64,000 bases of DNA from Thiomicrorhabdus sp. zzn3 (GCF_029767755.1 NZ_JARUQS010000001.1:248001-312000); one strand, 5' to 3'; numbered from the stretch's first letter, positions 17,901 to 26,145 are shown. Translations and numbers: made by a program. Notes: generated by a model not told the origin, from the sequence alone.

Positions 17901-18579
17901 GACCCCGGAAAATGCAGTGGGGATCGGCGGCGCCTATATGTGTATTTACGGGATGGAAGGCCCGGGTGGCTACCAGTTTGTCGGGCGTACCATACAGATT
18001 TGGAACGCCTACCATCAAACCAAGGTATTCACCCAAGAAAAGCCTTGGCTGCTCGAGTTTTTTGATCAGATCAAGTTCTATCCGGTGTCGCATGAAGAGC
18101 TGGAACAGGCGCGTAAAGATTTTCCACTGGGCCGCTTTGACATCAAAATCGAAGAGACGGAATTGTCGTTGACGGAATACCAGGCCTTCCTGGAACGTGA
18201 ACAGGAATCCATAGAGCGGTTCCAAGGCACGCAGCAAAAGGCGTTTGAAGAAGAGCGTCAGCGTTGGCAAGAGAGTGGGCAGGCGAACTTTGAATCGGAC
18301 AGCGGTGAGGATGAAATTATCCAAGAACCGGAAGCGGAGGTGCCGGAAGGGTTCGAAGCGGCGCTGTCCCCGATTACCGGCAGTGTGTGGAAAATTCCGG
18401 TTCAGGTCGGCGATCAGGTTCAGGAAGGGGATGTCATTGCCAGTCTGGAGACCATGAAAATCGAAATCCACATTGAAGCCGAGGCCGATGGCGTCGTCAC
18501 CGAAATTTTGGTGGGCGAGGGCGATCTGATTCAAAACGGACAACGTTTAATGATTCTGGAGCTGAACCATGCATCTTAA
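14968..18579 (+). CDS. biotin-dependent urea/guanidine carboxylase
   Basis: A 1203-residue single-chain carboxylase. Order: biotin carboxylase (residues 1 to about 450, starting MFSKVLVANRGAIATRIMRT, with EKFVTNARHIEIQIFGD and EVNTRLQVEHGITE), carboxyltransferase built from KipA-like (about 470-780) and KipI-like (about 800-1000) halves, a linker with coiled character, and a C-terminal biotinyl domain with Lys1164 in ETMKIEI. Such enzymes carboxylate urea to allophanate or guanidine to carboxyguanidine, using ATP, bicarbonate and biotin. The two DUF1989 genes just upstream favour guanidine as substrate, although urea cannot be excluded. The diagnostic residue in the carboxyltransferase site was not located by eye. 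The stop overlaps the allophanate hydrolase start. Confidence 0.93.
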   Translation: MFSKVLVANRGAIATRIMRTLKKMNIRSVALASEVDQGSLHVQMADEVILLKGATATETYLNVPLILEEALELGVEAIHPGYGFLSENDSFAEMCEAAGITFIGPRPQHIREFGLKHTARELAIKSSVPLLPGSDLLDDVAHALQEAERVGYPVMLKSTAGGGGIGMQKCHSAAELSEAFEQVVRLSQNAFAQNGVFIEKFVTNARHIEIQIFGDGQGNVVSFGERDCSLQRRNQKVVEETPVVNIDRALVDAMEADAVRLGKLVSYQSAGTVEYVYDADTNEYYFLEVNTRLQVEHGITETVRDVDLVEWMLEVAYHQRFPEAVKPAKGHSIEVRVYAEDPAKNFQPSSGKVTQWQMPENARVDTWVSTGQEVSSFYDPMLSKIIVSAENREAAIQELQKALESTRIYGFETNVRYLTSLSYDNGFIKGSELYTRYLADFAPQPSTVEVLNPGTHSMLVSYPGRVGHWDVGVPPSGPMDALAHRLANRCLQNVQEASTIEMTVSGVSLKFNRDTVICLTGADIQPTLDKQPIAMWQPVAVKAGQVLKSKVIKEVGQRAYLAISGGFDVPEYMGSETTFSLGGFGGHGGRLLRAGDVLPIHEMNQSSGELAPIPEALIPSYANQYEIAVTYGPQGAPDFFTDKDIETFFSAEWKVHYNSSRTGIRLIGPKPEWARDDGGEAGLHPSNIHDNPYAIGAIDFTGDMPVILAQDGPSLGGFVCPATIIQANQWIMGQLRPGDKVRFKAVSIETAEAQMKAFERWVENYEQPEDLRFLANPTQESCILLELDETQHEVGIRYRRSGDSNLLIEFGKMELDIALRFRGQVLYEKLKELNWSCIIDLTPGIRSLQVHYDAKQISQMDLVNRIQEVEAELSSGGDMVVKSRIVHLPLSWDDPSTQLAIDKYTQSVRPDAPWCPSNIEFIRRINGLDSIEEVKKIVFDANYLVMGLGDVYLGAPVATPLDPRHRLVTTKYNPARTWTPENAVGIGGAYMCIYGMEGPGGYQFVGRTIQIWNAYHQTKVFTQEKPWLLEFFDQIKFYPVSHEELEQARKDFPLGRFDIKIEETELSLTEYQAFLEREQESIERFQGTQQKAFEEERQRWQESGQANFESDSGEDEIIQEPEAEVPEGFEAALSPITGSVWKIPVQVGDQVQEGDVIASLETMKIEIHIEAEADGVVTEILVGEGDLIQNGQRLMILELNHAS

Positions 18580-20392
18580 TTCCAAAGCGCAAAACCGATA
18601 TCACCTGGGCATTCAGACGCTGCACGCGCAGTATCAAAGCGGCGAGTTAACCCCGCAAATGTTGTTTGAGTTTTTGCACCATCAGGCTGAGGCGTTGCCG
18701 GAATACAACATCTGGATTCGCCTGCTTACCATGCAGGAAATACAGGGATATCTGGATCGTTTGGGCGAGTTTGATCCTGATGCCAAGCCCCTGTGGGGCA
18801 TTCCGTTTGCGATTAAAGACAACATCGATTTGGCCGGCATTGAGACCACCGCGGCGTGTCCCTCTTTTGCGTATCACGCGCAGGAGGACGCCGAGGTCGT
18901 GCGCCTGTTGATCGAAGCCGGTGCAATTCCTTTAGGCAAAACCAATATGGACCAGTTTGCAACCGGCCTGGTCGGAACCCGTTCACCGTATGGGGTTTGC
19001 CATAACAGTTTTCATTTCGATTACATTTCCGGTGGCTCCAGTTCCGGTTCCGCGGTGGCGGTGGCCATGGGATTGTGCAGTTTCTCTTTGGGAACCGATA
19101 CCGCCGGGTCAGGACGAGTGCCGGCGGCGTTTAATAATCTGATCGGTTTGAAACCCTCCAAGGGGCTGTTGAGTACGCGCGGTGTGGTGCCGGCGGTTCG
19201 TTCACAGGATGTGGTGTCCGTTTTTGCGCTTGACAGCGGGGATGCCAACACGGTGTTTGAGGTGGCTGCCAAGCAGGATTTGGCCGACGCTTACAGCCGT
19301 TCGGAAGGCGCATTGTCGGTGCCCGCGTGGGGCGACAAACCGGTCATTGGCATCCCGGATCAACCGAGCCGCTATTTTGCCGGCGATGAACTGGCGCAGG
19401 TGAATTTTGAAACGGCGGTGAATCGTATTAAATCGCTGGGGTATGAGGTTAAGGAGCTGGATTTCACGCCGTGGCTGGAAACCGCCAAATTACTGTACGG
19501 CGGCGCCTGGGTGGCCGAACGCTATGCGGCGATTAAGGCATTCATTCAAAGTGACCCGCAGGACATGGATCCTACGGTTGGCGGCATTATTCAATCGGCT
19601 TCCGAACTGGGTGCGGTTCAGGCGTTTGAAGGCATGTATCAGCTGCAAGAGGCGATCAGAGCCACCCAATCGGTTTGGCAGCAGGTTGACTGCATAGTGA
19701 CGCCGACGGTGCCGTCAATCTTTACCATTGAAGAGTTGCAAGCCGAACCGGTTGCGCTTAATAGCGAGTTGGGCACCTATACCAACTTCATGAACCTGCT
19801 GGATTACAGTGCGGTGGCGATGCCGAGCGGGTTCCGTGAGGATAATCTGCCGGCCGGGATTACGGTGTTTGCTCCGGCGGGAAGTGATCGCAAACTCCTC
19901 GACTTAAGCCGTCAGTGGCATCCGCAGTTTGTGAAGTATGCCGCGGCCAACGGCAGCGTGCTCAAAGCCAATGATCCGATTGAAAGCCGGCAGGCCATTC
20001 CTCTGGCGGTCGTCGGCGCGCACTTGACCGGCTTTCCGTTGAACGGCCAATTGATTGAGCGTGGCGCCAAGTTGCTCAAAGTGACGAAAACCGCGCCGAA
20101 ATACCAATTTTTTGAGCTGAGCAGTCGGCCGATTCTGAAGCCCGGATTGGTCAAGGTCGGCGCAGATCATGGCGGCGCTTCGATTGAACTGGAAGTCTGG
20201 TCGATGCCGAAAGAACATTTGGGCAGCTTTTTGGCGTTGATTCCTTCGCCGTTAGGCTTGGGGAAAGTGGAGCTGGAAGACGGTTCGGAAGTGATCGGCT
20301 TTATTTGCGAGCCGTCGGGGATTGAAGGCGCCAGAGAAATCACCGAACACGGCGGCTGGCGCAACTGGATGAAGGTCCGTCCTCAAGAGTAA
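18569..20392 (+). CDS. atzF: allophanate hydrolase
   Basis: A 607-residue enzyme that hydrolyses allophanate to CO2 and two ammonia. Residues 1 to about 440 form an amidase-signature domain: the catalytic Lys is in FAIKDNIDLAG, and the Ser pair is in ISGGSSSGSAVAVA and LGTDTAGSGRVPAAF. The C-terminal domain (about 470-607, with FPLNGQLIERGAKLL and PLGLGKVELEDGSEVIGFICEP) is the AtzF-type domain that handles the N-carboxyurea decarboxylation step. It overlaps the carboxylase gene by 11 bp, so product can be passed on at matched levels. A perfect 28-bp palindrome 25 bp after the stop probably ends the operon. Confidence 0.93.
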   Translation: MHLNSKAQNRYHLGIQTLHAQYQSGELTPQMLFEFLHHQAEALPEYNIWIRLLTMQEIQGYLDRLGEFDPDAKPLWGIPFAIKDNIDLAGIETTAACPSFAYHAQEDAEVVRLLIEAGAIPLGKTNMDQFATGLVGTRSPYGVCHNSFHFDYISGGSSSGSAVAVAMGLCSFSLGTDTAGSGRVPAAFNNLIGLKPSKGLLSTRGVVPAVRSQDVVSVFALDSGDANTVFEVAAKQDLADAYSRSEGALSVPAWGDKPVIGIPDQPSRYFAGDELAQVNFETAVNRIKSLGYEVKELDFTPWLETAKLLYGGAWVAERYAAIKAFIQSDPQDMDPTVGGIIQSASELGAVQAFEGMYQLQEAIRATQSVWQQVDCIVTPTVPSIFTIEELQAEPVALNSELGTYTNFMNLLDYSAVAMPSGFREDNLPAGITVFAPAGSDRKLLDLSRQWHPQFVKYAAANGSVLKANDPIESRQAIPLAVVGAHLTGFPLNGQLIERGAKLLKVTKTAPKYQFFELSSRPILKPGLVKVGADHGGASIELEVWSMPKEHLGSFLALIPSPLGLGKVELEDGSEVIGFICEPSGIEGAREITEHGGWRNWMKVRPQE

Positions 20393-20417
20393 GAGTACGG
20401 GAGGCCTGAAACGGACC

Positions 20418-20445
20418 AGGCCTGTTCAAAATTTTGAACAGGCCT
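20418..20445. terminator. 28-bp perfect palindrome, probable terminator
   Basis: AGGCCTGTTCAAAA and its exact complement follow the allophanate hydrolase stop by 25 bp. The stem ends in the iterated octamer CAGGCCTG (20417-20424) and is followed only by a short CTTTG, so termination may be weak. It separates the carboxylase operon from the desaturase-like gene. Confidence 0.55.
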
Positions 20446-20479
20446 CTTTGACATCAATCTTCGCTTAAGAGACGTTGCG

Positions 20480-21493
20480 ATGAACTCTTTTTCCACTCTA
20501 TTTCGTTATGAAGATGCTTTGAGGCCCAATGTGCTGGCGTTGGGTTACGTTCTGTTCACCTATGGTTTGGGGTTTGCAGGGCTGATGGCGGAATCGCTCT
20601 GGCTCAATCTTGGAGCAGTCTTGGTGCTGGCGCACTCGATGGTGATGGCCGCTTACTTCGTTCACGAATGCGCCCATGAAAGCGTCTTCAAGGAGCGGCG
20701 CTATAACCGCCGGCTAAGCGAAGTGCTGTTGTGGGTATGCGGTTCGAGTTACAGCGATTTTGATGACATCAAACGCAAACACAACCGTCACCACAGTGAC
20801 CGGGCGGACATTGTCTCGTTTGATTATCGAACCCGGTTAGTGCGTTATCCACGTCTGCTCAAGCTGATTCAGTGGCTGGAATGGGCGTATATTCCGGCGC
20901 TGGAGGTGTTGATGCACGCTTTGGTGATCGTATTGCCGTTTGTGAAGCCGAGCCGCCAGTCCCGGCGCAAGCGTGTCGTTTTCTATCTGCTGTTTAGAGG
21001 CGGTTTTTTCGTTGCCATCGCCTGGGTCTCCCCAGCCGCCTTGTTGTGGTATGCCTTGGCGTATCTGCTGTTTCTGACGGTCATGCGCTTTATGGATGTT
21101 CATCAGCATACTTACGAACTGTACGAGACTCTGGAGCAGAAGCGCGGGCCGGAAGCGCGGCTGCGGGATGGCGATTTTGAGCACCGTAATACCTATTCCA
21201 ATTTGCTTTCCACCCGTTATCCCTGGCTGAATCTGCTGGTTCTCAACTTCTGTTACCACAACGTGCATCATGACCAGCAGGCTCAGCCCTGGTATCGGTT
21301 GCCGGCATTGCATGCCCAGAAATACGGTAATAGGCATCAGCAGGTATTGAGCTTTAAAAACCTGTTGAGCAGTTACCACCGCTACCGCGTGCCGCGTATT
21401 CTCAACTCCGATCCGGTTGATCTGCCGGTGTATAAAGATCGGGGCAAGACCTTTATCGGTGTGGACGGCGTTTCATTTTTAACGGCTCATTAA
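20480..21493 (+). CDS. membrane fatty-acid-desaturase-like di-iron enzyme
   Basis: A 337-residue integral membrane protein with the three histidine clusters of the FA_desaturase superfamily: HECAHE (near residue 62), KHNRHHSD (near 103) and CYHNVHHD (near 262), plus an extra VHQHTYE near 210. Hydrophobic helices lie at about 15-60, 150-170 and 175-205. The family includes acyl-lipid desaturases and also hydroxylases, so an oxidation of a lipid or another hydrophobic substrate is expected. It starts a four-gene block with a hydrolase, a TIM-barrel protein and an exporter. No link to the nitrogen operon is proven beyond position. Confidence 0.8.
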   Translation: MNSFSTLFRYEDALRPNVLALGYVLFTYGLGFAGLMAESLWLNLGAVLVLAHSMVMAAYFVHECAHESVFKERRYNRRLSEVLLWVCGSSYSDFDDIKRKHNRHHSDRADIVSFDYRTRLVRYPRLLKLIQWLEWAYIPALEVLMHALVIVLPFVKPSRQSRRKRVVFYLLFRGGFFVAIAWVSPAALLWYALAYLLFLTVMRFMDVHQHTYELYETLEQKRGPEARLRDGDFEHRNTYSNLLSTRYPWLNLLVLNFCYHNVHHDQQAQPWYRLPALHAQKYGNRHQQVLSFKNLLSSYHRYRVPRILNSDPVDLPVYKDRGKTFIGVDGVSFLTAH

Positions 21494-21513
21494 CGGTTGA
21501 AAGGAAGGTAGTG

Positions 21514-22296
21514 ATGACTCAGGTGACGAAGTTTTGGCCGATTTTGACCGGCACCCACCGTTATGAAAAAACGCTGTCTACCCGCGGGCGGGGCGCCGGC
21601 GAGTATATCGATGCGCCGATTCTGGCGTATTTGATCGAGACCCGCAATGGCCGCATTCTGTTTGATGTGGGCTGTGACTACCACAAGATCGCGGATACAC
21701 AGCTGCGCCAACACTACTATGAAAATGAAGCGTTTCCGTTTGGCCCGCCGCAAATGAGCGAAGAGCAGAGGTTGCCGAATAAATTGGAAATCTTGGGACT
21801 TTCGCCGTTGGATGTGGATGTCGTATTTTGCAGTCATCTGCATTTCGACCATGCAGGAGGCCTGTGCGAATTCTGTCATGCCGATGTCCATGTGCATCAA
21901 CGCGAATTGCAAGCCGCTCAGGAACCGGCGGATGAAGCCTATTTTGCATCGGACGTTGCCTTGCCGTTGAACTGGAAAGTTCAGACCGGCGAGTATGATC
22001 TGGTTGAGGGGGTACGCGCGATTGAGAGCCCCGGGCATACCGCGGGGCATATGTCGATGTTGATTGAACTGCCAAAAGGCCGGCCGATTCTGTTGGCCGG
22101 CGATGCCGCAGATTTGCAGGAGAACATCGATCAGGAAGTGGCGCCGGGACTCTGCTGGCAGGACAAGGAGGTGCTGGCGGTCGCCAGTATCCGCAAGCTC
22201 AAGCAGTTGAGCCGTGAACACCGGGCGCAACTCTGGCCGAACCATGATCAAACGTTCTTTGAGCGCCACAATCCTTTTCCGAATTTTTACGAGTAA
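21514..22296 (+). CDS. metallo-beta-lactamase-fold hydrolase, lactonase-like
   Basis: A 260-residue metallo-beta-lactamase-fold protein. The di-metal motif HLHFDH is in VVFCSHLHFDHAGG near residue 105, with further ligands in SPGHTAGH (near 173) and LLAGDAAD (near 197). This pattern and length fit the N-acyl homoserine lactonase branch, but the branch contains many hydrolases with other substrates. ATG 21514 follows AAGGAAGG at 5-6 bp; a GTG directly before it is less likely. It is separated by only 3 bp from the following TIM-barrel gene, so the two are cotranscribed. Confidence 0.8.
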   Translation: MTQVTKFWPILTGTHRYEKTLSTRGRGAGEYIDAPILAYLIETRNGRILFDVGCDYHKIADTQLRQHYYENEAFPFGPPQMSEEQRLPNKLEILGLSPLDVDVVFCSHLHFDHAGGLCEFCHADVHVHQRELQAAQEPADEAYFASDVALPLNWKVQTGEYDLVEGVRAIESPGHTAGHMSMLIELPKGRPILLAGDAADLQENIDQEVAPGLCWQDKEVLAVASIRKLKQLSREHRAQLWPNHDQTFFERHNPFPNFYE

Positions 22297-22299
22297 CCC

Positions 22300-23145
22300 A
22301 TGCAATTAAAACTGTTTAAAACGCTGTGGGGAAACCGCTTGCCGATTGAGAGCGTGATTAAGAAAGCGTTGAATCAAGGGTTCGACGGCCTGGAGGGTCA
22401 GGCGCCACAATCAAAAGGTGAGGCGTCGCGGTGGCACGGTATTTTGCATGACGCCAAACTCGACTATATTGCCGAAGTGGTGACGGGCGGCGATTATGTA
22501 CCAAATGCCAGCGCCTCGCCGCAAAATCATCTTGAGGATTTGCGCCAGGGAATCGAACGCAGTTTGGAGCTGAATCCACTGTTTATTACCTGCATTACCG
22601 GCTATGACGCCTGGCCGGAACCCGAGAGCATCGCCTACTTTGAAGCGGCAATGAAATTGGCGCAGGAGTACGACGTTTCAGTTTGCTTTGAAACTCATCG
22701 CAGCCGCAGTCTGTTCAACCCCTGGGTGACGCAGCGTATTACTGAGGCGTTGCCGGAGATGCGTTTGACGTTGGACATCAGTCACTGGTGCGCGGTCTGT
22801 GAACGTTTAATGGATTCGGAAGAGGGCGTTATCCGCCGTTTCCTGCCGCAAGTTGCTCATATTCATGGCCGAGTAGGCTATGACCAGGGGCCTCAAGTCC
22901 CCCATCCGGCCGCTCCGGAGTATGAATCGGCTCTGAAATCGCATCAGACCTTTTGGGAGCAGGTATGGCATCATCATCGCTCCTCCGGTTTGGCATTGAC
23001 GACCCTGACGCCCGAATTCGGTCCGGACGGTTATCTGCATACCCTTCCTTTCACGCAAATGCCAGTGGCGGATCTGGATGAGGTCAATCATTGGATGGCC
23101 GGCTGTGAGCGCCAGCATTTTGAGCGTTTTTGCCACTGCTTATAA
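22300..23145 (+). CDS. sugar-phosphate isomerase/epimerase-like TIM barrel
   Basis: A 281-residue protein resembling the xylose-isomerase-like TIM-barrel family (AP_endonuc_2). Visible elements are IKKALNQGFDGLEGQ, SVCFETHRSR, LTLDISHWCAV and VAHIHGRVGY, which would supply Glu, Asp and His metal ligands at the barrel mouth. Members isomerise or epimerise sugars and polyols, or cleave related compounds. The substrate is not known. It lies 3 bp after the lactonase-like gene. Confidence 0.75.
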   Translation: MQLKLFKTLWGNRLPIESVIKKALNQGFDGLEGQAPQSKGEASRWHGILHDAKLDYIAEVVTGGDYVPNASASPQNHLEDLRQGIERSLELNPLFITCITGYDAWPEPESIAYFEAAMKLAQEYDVSVCFETHRSRSLFNPWVTQRITEALPEMRLTLDISHWCAVCERLMDSEEGVIRRFLPQVAHIHGRVGYDQGPQVPHPAAPEYESALKSHQTFWEQVWHHHRSSGLALTTLTPEFGPDGYLHTLPFTQMPVADLDEVNHWMAGCERQHFERFCHCL

Positions 23146-23180
23146 CCTCTCTTAATTTCTCTTAAATTTTCAGGTTTGTT

Positions 23181-24035
23181 ATGGAAACTCGAGCGATTTC
23201 GGCATTGTTTGCAACCTCTATTTTATGGGGGTTCAGTTGGTTGCCTTTAAAGTACTTCCATCAAATGGGGTTTGATGGACTTTCATTGACGCTATTTGTT
23301 TATGCCCTGATGTTTGTGTTTATCGCACCTTTTTTAGTGAAAAGACGACAGGAATGGCAAGGTGCTTGGAAACCTTTGTTTGGCATCGCTCTGTTGGGGG
23401 GAGGGGCTCAACTCGCGTTTAACAGCGCGTTGATTTACGGGGATGTGATTCGTGTGATGGTGCTGTTTTATTTGTTGCCGCTATGGGGTGTTTTGGGCGG
23501 GAAACTGTTTTTGAATGAGACCATTGATCGCTGGCGTTGGTTGGGGATGGGATTGGCGATCAGTGGCGCCTTTTTGGTGATTGGTGGCATGCATGCTTTG
23601 ATTGATCCTCCGACCCTGGTTGATTTGCTTGCGCTCTTGGCTGGGTTTTTCTTTGCCATGAATAATATCGTATTCCGTGTGGCGCAAGAGGTGTCCATCC
23701 GATCGAAGCTGGGGGCAATGTTTCTGGGGGCGTGGGTTCTGTCTGCGGTAACCGTATTGGTTGTCGGCCAACCGTTGGAAGTCAATGTCGGTATGGAGGC
23801 ATGGATGGCATTAGTGCTCTATGCCCTGGTGTGGATGATGGTCGCCAATTTGGGCACGCAATGGGCGGTAACCCATCTTGAAGCAAGCCGCTCTTCGGTG
23901 ATTATTATTGTGGAACTGGTTACCGCGGTGCTTTCCGCAAGCCTGATTTTGGGGGATAGCATGACGTCTTGGGAAAAAATCGGGGCGGGGATGATTTTGA
24001 TTTCAGCGTTTTTGGAAGCTAGAAAAGCAAAATAG
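23181..24035 (+). CDS. EamA/DMT-family transporter
   Basis: A 284-residue inner-membrane protein with ten hydrophobic helices and two EamA repeats; the first begins LFATSILWGFSWLPLKY and the second LLAGFFFAMNNIVFRV. Drug/metabolite transporters of this type export amino acids, bases or other small metabolites, occasionally import. It lies 35 bp after the TIM-barrel gene and probably moves the substrate or product of that block. Direction and substrate cannot be told from sequence. Confidence 0.85.
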   Translation: METRAISALFATSILWGFSWLPLKYFHQMGFDGLSLTLFVYALMFVFIAPFLVKRRQEWQGAWKPLFGIALLGGGAQLAFNSALIYGDVIRVMVLFYLLPLWGVLGGKLFLNETIDRWRWLGMGLAISGAFLVIGGMHALIDPPTLVDLLALLAGFFFAMNNIVFRVAQEVSIRSKLGAMFLGAWVLSAVTVLVVGQPLEVNVGMEAWMALVLYALVWMMVANLGTQWAVTHLEASRSSVIIIVELVTAVLSASLILGDSMTSWEKIGAGMILISAFLEARKAK

Positions 24036-24147
24036 TGCACCTTTATGGTGCTTGTGCTTGAATTTGTTTGTCTTTATTTCGATCAAGACGCGACGAATAA
24101 TGTTTTATATTGATTAACTTATTGAAATTTAAGGTTTATTATATTTT

Positions 24148-24164
24148 TTGGCACGTGGAGTGAT
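24148..24164 (+). promoter_or_regulatory. sigma-54-like promoter element (weak)
   Basis: TTGGCACG-N4-GTGAT resembles the sigma-54 consensus TTGGCACG-N4-TTGCW. The -24 half is perfect but the -12 half lacks the invariant GC. If real, it would tie the binding-protein operon to nitrogen control through NtrC. It is offered as a candidate only. Confidence 0.25.
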
Positions 24165-24169
24165 TATAT

Positions 24170-24199
24170 ATTATTACCATTTAGGTAAATCGTAATAAT
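24170..24199. promoter_or_regulatory. 30-bp inverted-repeat operator before the substrate-binding protein
   Basis: ATTATTAC-N14-GTAATAAT, perfect 8-bp arms and 14-bp spacer, matching the copy at 11055-11084 in arms and spacing while the spacers themselves differ. It ends 1 bp before the Shine-Dalgarno AGGAGG of the binding-protein gene, so a bound regulator would mask the start region. The shared dyad predicts that the separated binding protein and the permease/ATPase operon are controlled by the same NikR-like protein. Confidence 0.8.
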
Positions 24200-24210
24200 C
24201 AGGAGGTGCG

Positions 24211-25191
24211 ATGATGTTTGGTAGTAAGAAGGTGTTGGGTGCACTGGCTGGGCTGTTTTTATCTGCTCAGGCCATGTCTGTTAGCGCAGAACCTTTAAAG
24301 ATTGGTTACAGTGATTGGCCAGGCTGGGTAGCGTGGGAAGTGGCTGTTGAGAAAAACATGTTTGAAAAAGAAGGGGTGGATGTTCAGTTTGAGTGGTTCG
24401 ACTACGTCGCCTCAATGGATGCTTTTGCGGCCGGCCAAATCGATGCGGTCAGTATGACGAACGGTGATGCGTTAGTGACTGGGGCAACGGGTGCGAAGAG
24501 CGTGATGGTCATTATCAATGACTACAGTAATGGTAATGACATGGTGATCGGTGCTCCAGGAATCAGTTCCGTGAAAGATCTTAAAGGGAAGAAAATCGGG
24601 GTCGAAGTTGGTTTTGTTGGCCATCTGTTGCTGTTGAATGCGTTGGAAAAAAACGGTTTGAGCGAAGCGGATGTTGAGCTGGTGAACGTGCCGACCAACG
24701 AAACACCTCAAGTGTTGGCTTCTGGCCAGGTGGATGCGATTGTGGCATGGCAGCCTAACTCTGGTGCGGCGTTGCAATTGGTGCCAGGTTCATCGGCCAT
24801 TTATACGAGTGCGAACGAACCGGGTCTGATTTACGACGTGTTGGCAGTTTCTCCAAGTAGCTTAGCGGCACACCGCGCTGAATGGGAAAAGGTCGCTAAG
24901 GTTTGGTATAAAGCGGTAGATTTTATTAAAGATCCGGCGACGGCGGATGAAGCGATTGCGATTATGGCGTCACGTGTGGGTCTTCCTCCCGAGGAGTATA
25001 AAACCTTCGTAAAAGGCACCAAGATCCTGACGTTAGAAGAGGCCAAGGCTCATTATAAAAAAGCAGATGGATTTGAATCATTGTTTGGTTCATCGAAAAT
25101 TTCTGATGACTTCAATGTGAACAACAAGGTGTATGACGCGCCACAGGATATTGATTCTTATATCGATCCTTCCATTACGATGGGAATGTAA
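24211..25191 (+). CDS. periplasmic substrate-binding protein of an ABC importer (NMT1/SsuA-like)
   Basis: A 326-residue exported protein. The signal peptide (about residues 1-26, ending [10 protein letters not shown]) is followed by an NMT1/taurine-type binding fold: [34 protein letters not shown] (in two pieces), [20 protein letters not shown] and [13 protein letters not shown]. This type serves NrtB/TauC permeases, and such proteins are regularly encoded in urea/guanidine carboxylase operons. Here it sits about 12 kb from the permease but shares its operator. AGGAGG precedes ATG 24211 and a second ATG at 24214. The mature protein shows no lipobox. Confidence 0.88.
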   Translation: MMFGSKKVLGALAGLFLSAQAMSVSAEPLKIGYSDWPGWVAWEVAVEKNMFEKEGVDVQFEWFDYVASMDAFAAGQIDAVSMTNGDALVTGATGAKSVMVIINDYSNGNDMVIGAPGISSVKDLKGKKIGVEVGFVGHLLLLNALEKNGLSEADVELVNVPTNETPQVLASGQVDAIVAWQPNSGAALQLVPGSSAIYTSANEPGLIYDVLAVSPSSLAAHRAEWEKVAKVWYKAVDFIKDPATADEAIAIMASRVGLPPEEYKTFVKGTKILTLEEAKAHYKKADGFESLFGSSKISDDFNVNNKVYDAPQDIDSYIDPSITMGM

Positions 25192-25354
25192 GGTTTAACC
25201 TGCTGATTTCTAACGTATTCCATAAGGCGGTCAATCTATGGGTTGGCTGCCTCTGATCTAAATTTCTTACGGCAGTGCTTTTGCATTTTTATTCCTAAGT
25301 TAACAGGAAGGAGAGAGTGCTGCCCTAAGAAAATAATTTACAAGGGTAAGACAG

Positions 25355-26134
25355 ATGAAAGTATGGCACGCCATGACCTGGGATGAGGTGGCTGATGCGG
25401 TTGCTCAAGGAGTGGATTCCGCGCTGTTGCCCGTGGGCGCCACTGAACAGCATGGTCCGCATTTAGGGTGTGGTATGGATACGGAGTTGGCCGATCAGCT
25501 GGCTAAAGCCGTGGCAAGTAAAAATGAAGTGCTTTTGTTGCCAACGCTTCCTTACGGTTGCTCAATTGGTCATTCGCATCGTTGGCCGGGCACCATTGCT
25601 CTTCAGCCTAAAACCCTAATTGATGTGGTAAAGGAAATCGGCGACTGGGTTGCGAACGCGGGCGTCAAAAGGTTGTTTATTCTGAATTCGCACGTGTCTA
25701 ATTTTGCGCCCTTGCGCTGTGCCTTGGAGATGCTTAGAGCAGAACACGACGGGTTTATGGTGGGGATTGTTCATTCGGCCACTTTAAGTCCGCGGGTAAA
25801 AGATCGCCATTTTGAAGATGCGGACGACTGGCATGCGAATGAGGCGGAAACGTCTTTGATGATGGCGGTTGCCCCTGATTTAGTGCGTGAAGAGAAGCTG
25901 GCTGAGAGTGATGACCCGGATAGAACCGTAGATTGTGTTTTCTCTCATCCGGTAAATCGTACCAGTGTGAATGGTGTGACTGGTAACCCCAGTTTGGCAA
26001 CCAGGCAAAAGGGTGAAGAGCTTTTTGCCTGGATGGTGGAAGATTTAAGTGACATTGTTGAGCGTGGCCTTAAGGAGGAGCCTCCTTTGGCGCACGGTTA
26101 TTTTGAAAAGGCCTCCGGCAGTATAGATAAGTAA
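25355..26134 (+). CDS. creatininase-family amidohydrolase
   Basis: A 259-residue member of the creatininase family. The metal-binding residues are recognisable: Glu31 and His33 in [11 protein letters not shown], Asp42 in GCGMDTELA, a histidine in [10 protein letters not shown], and a glutamate in [12 protein letters not shown]. Known members hydrolyse cyclic or linear amides such as creatinine or formylated pyrimidine fragments. It follows the binding protein by 163 bp and precedes the ligase by 11 bp. Hydrolysis of a nitrogen-rich amide delivered by the importer is a reasonable guess, but true creatininase activity cannot be claimed. Confidence 0.85.
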   Translation: MKVWHAMTWDEVADAVAQGVDSALLPVGATEQHGPHLGCGMDTELADQLAKAVASKNEVLLLPTLPYGCSIGHSHRWPGTIALQPKTLIDVVKEIGDWVANAGVKRLFILNSHVSNFAPLRCALEMLRAEHDGFMVGIVHSATLSPRVKDRHFEDADDWHANEAETSLMMAVAPDLVREEKLAESDDPDRTVDCVFSHPVNRTSVNGVTGNPSLATRQKGEELFAWMVEDLSDIVERGLKEEPPLAHGYFEKASGSIDK

Positions 26135-26145
26135 AGGACAGATTA

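Noticed and set aside
17551-18543. Open frame of 330 codons on the minus strand in the carboxylase gene
   Set aside because: Shadow of the biotin carboxylase-carboxyltransferase gene; no ribosome binding site or recognisable domain.
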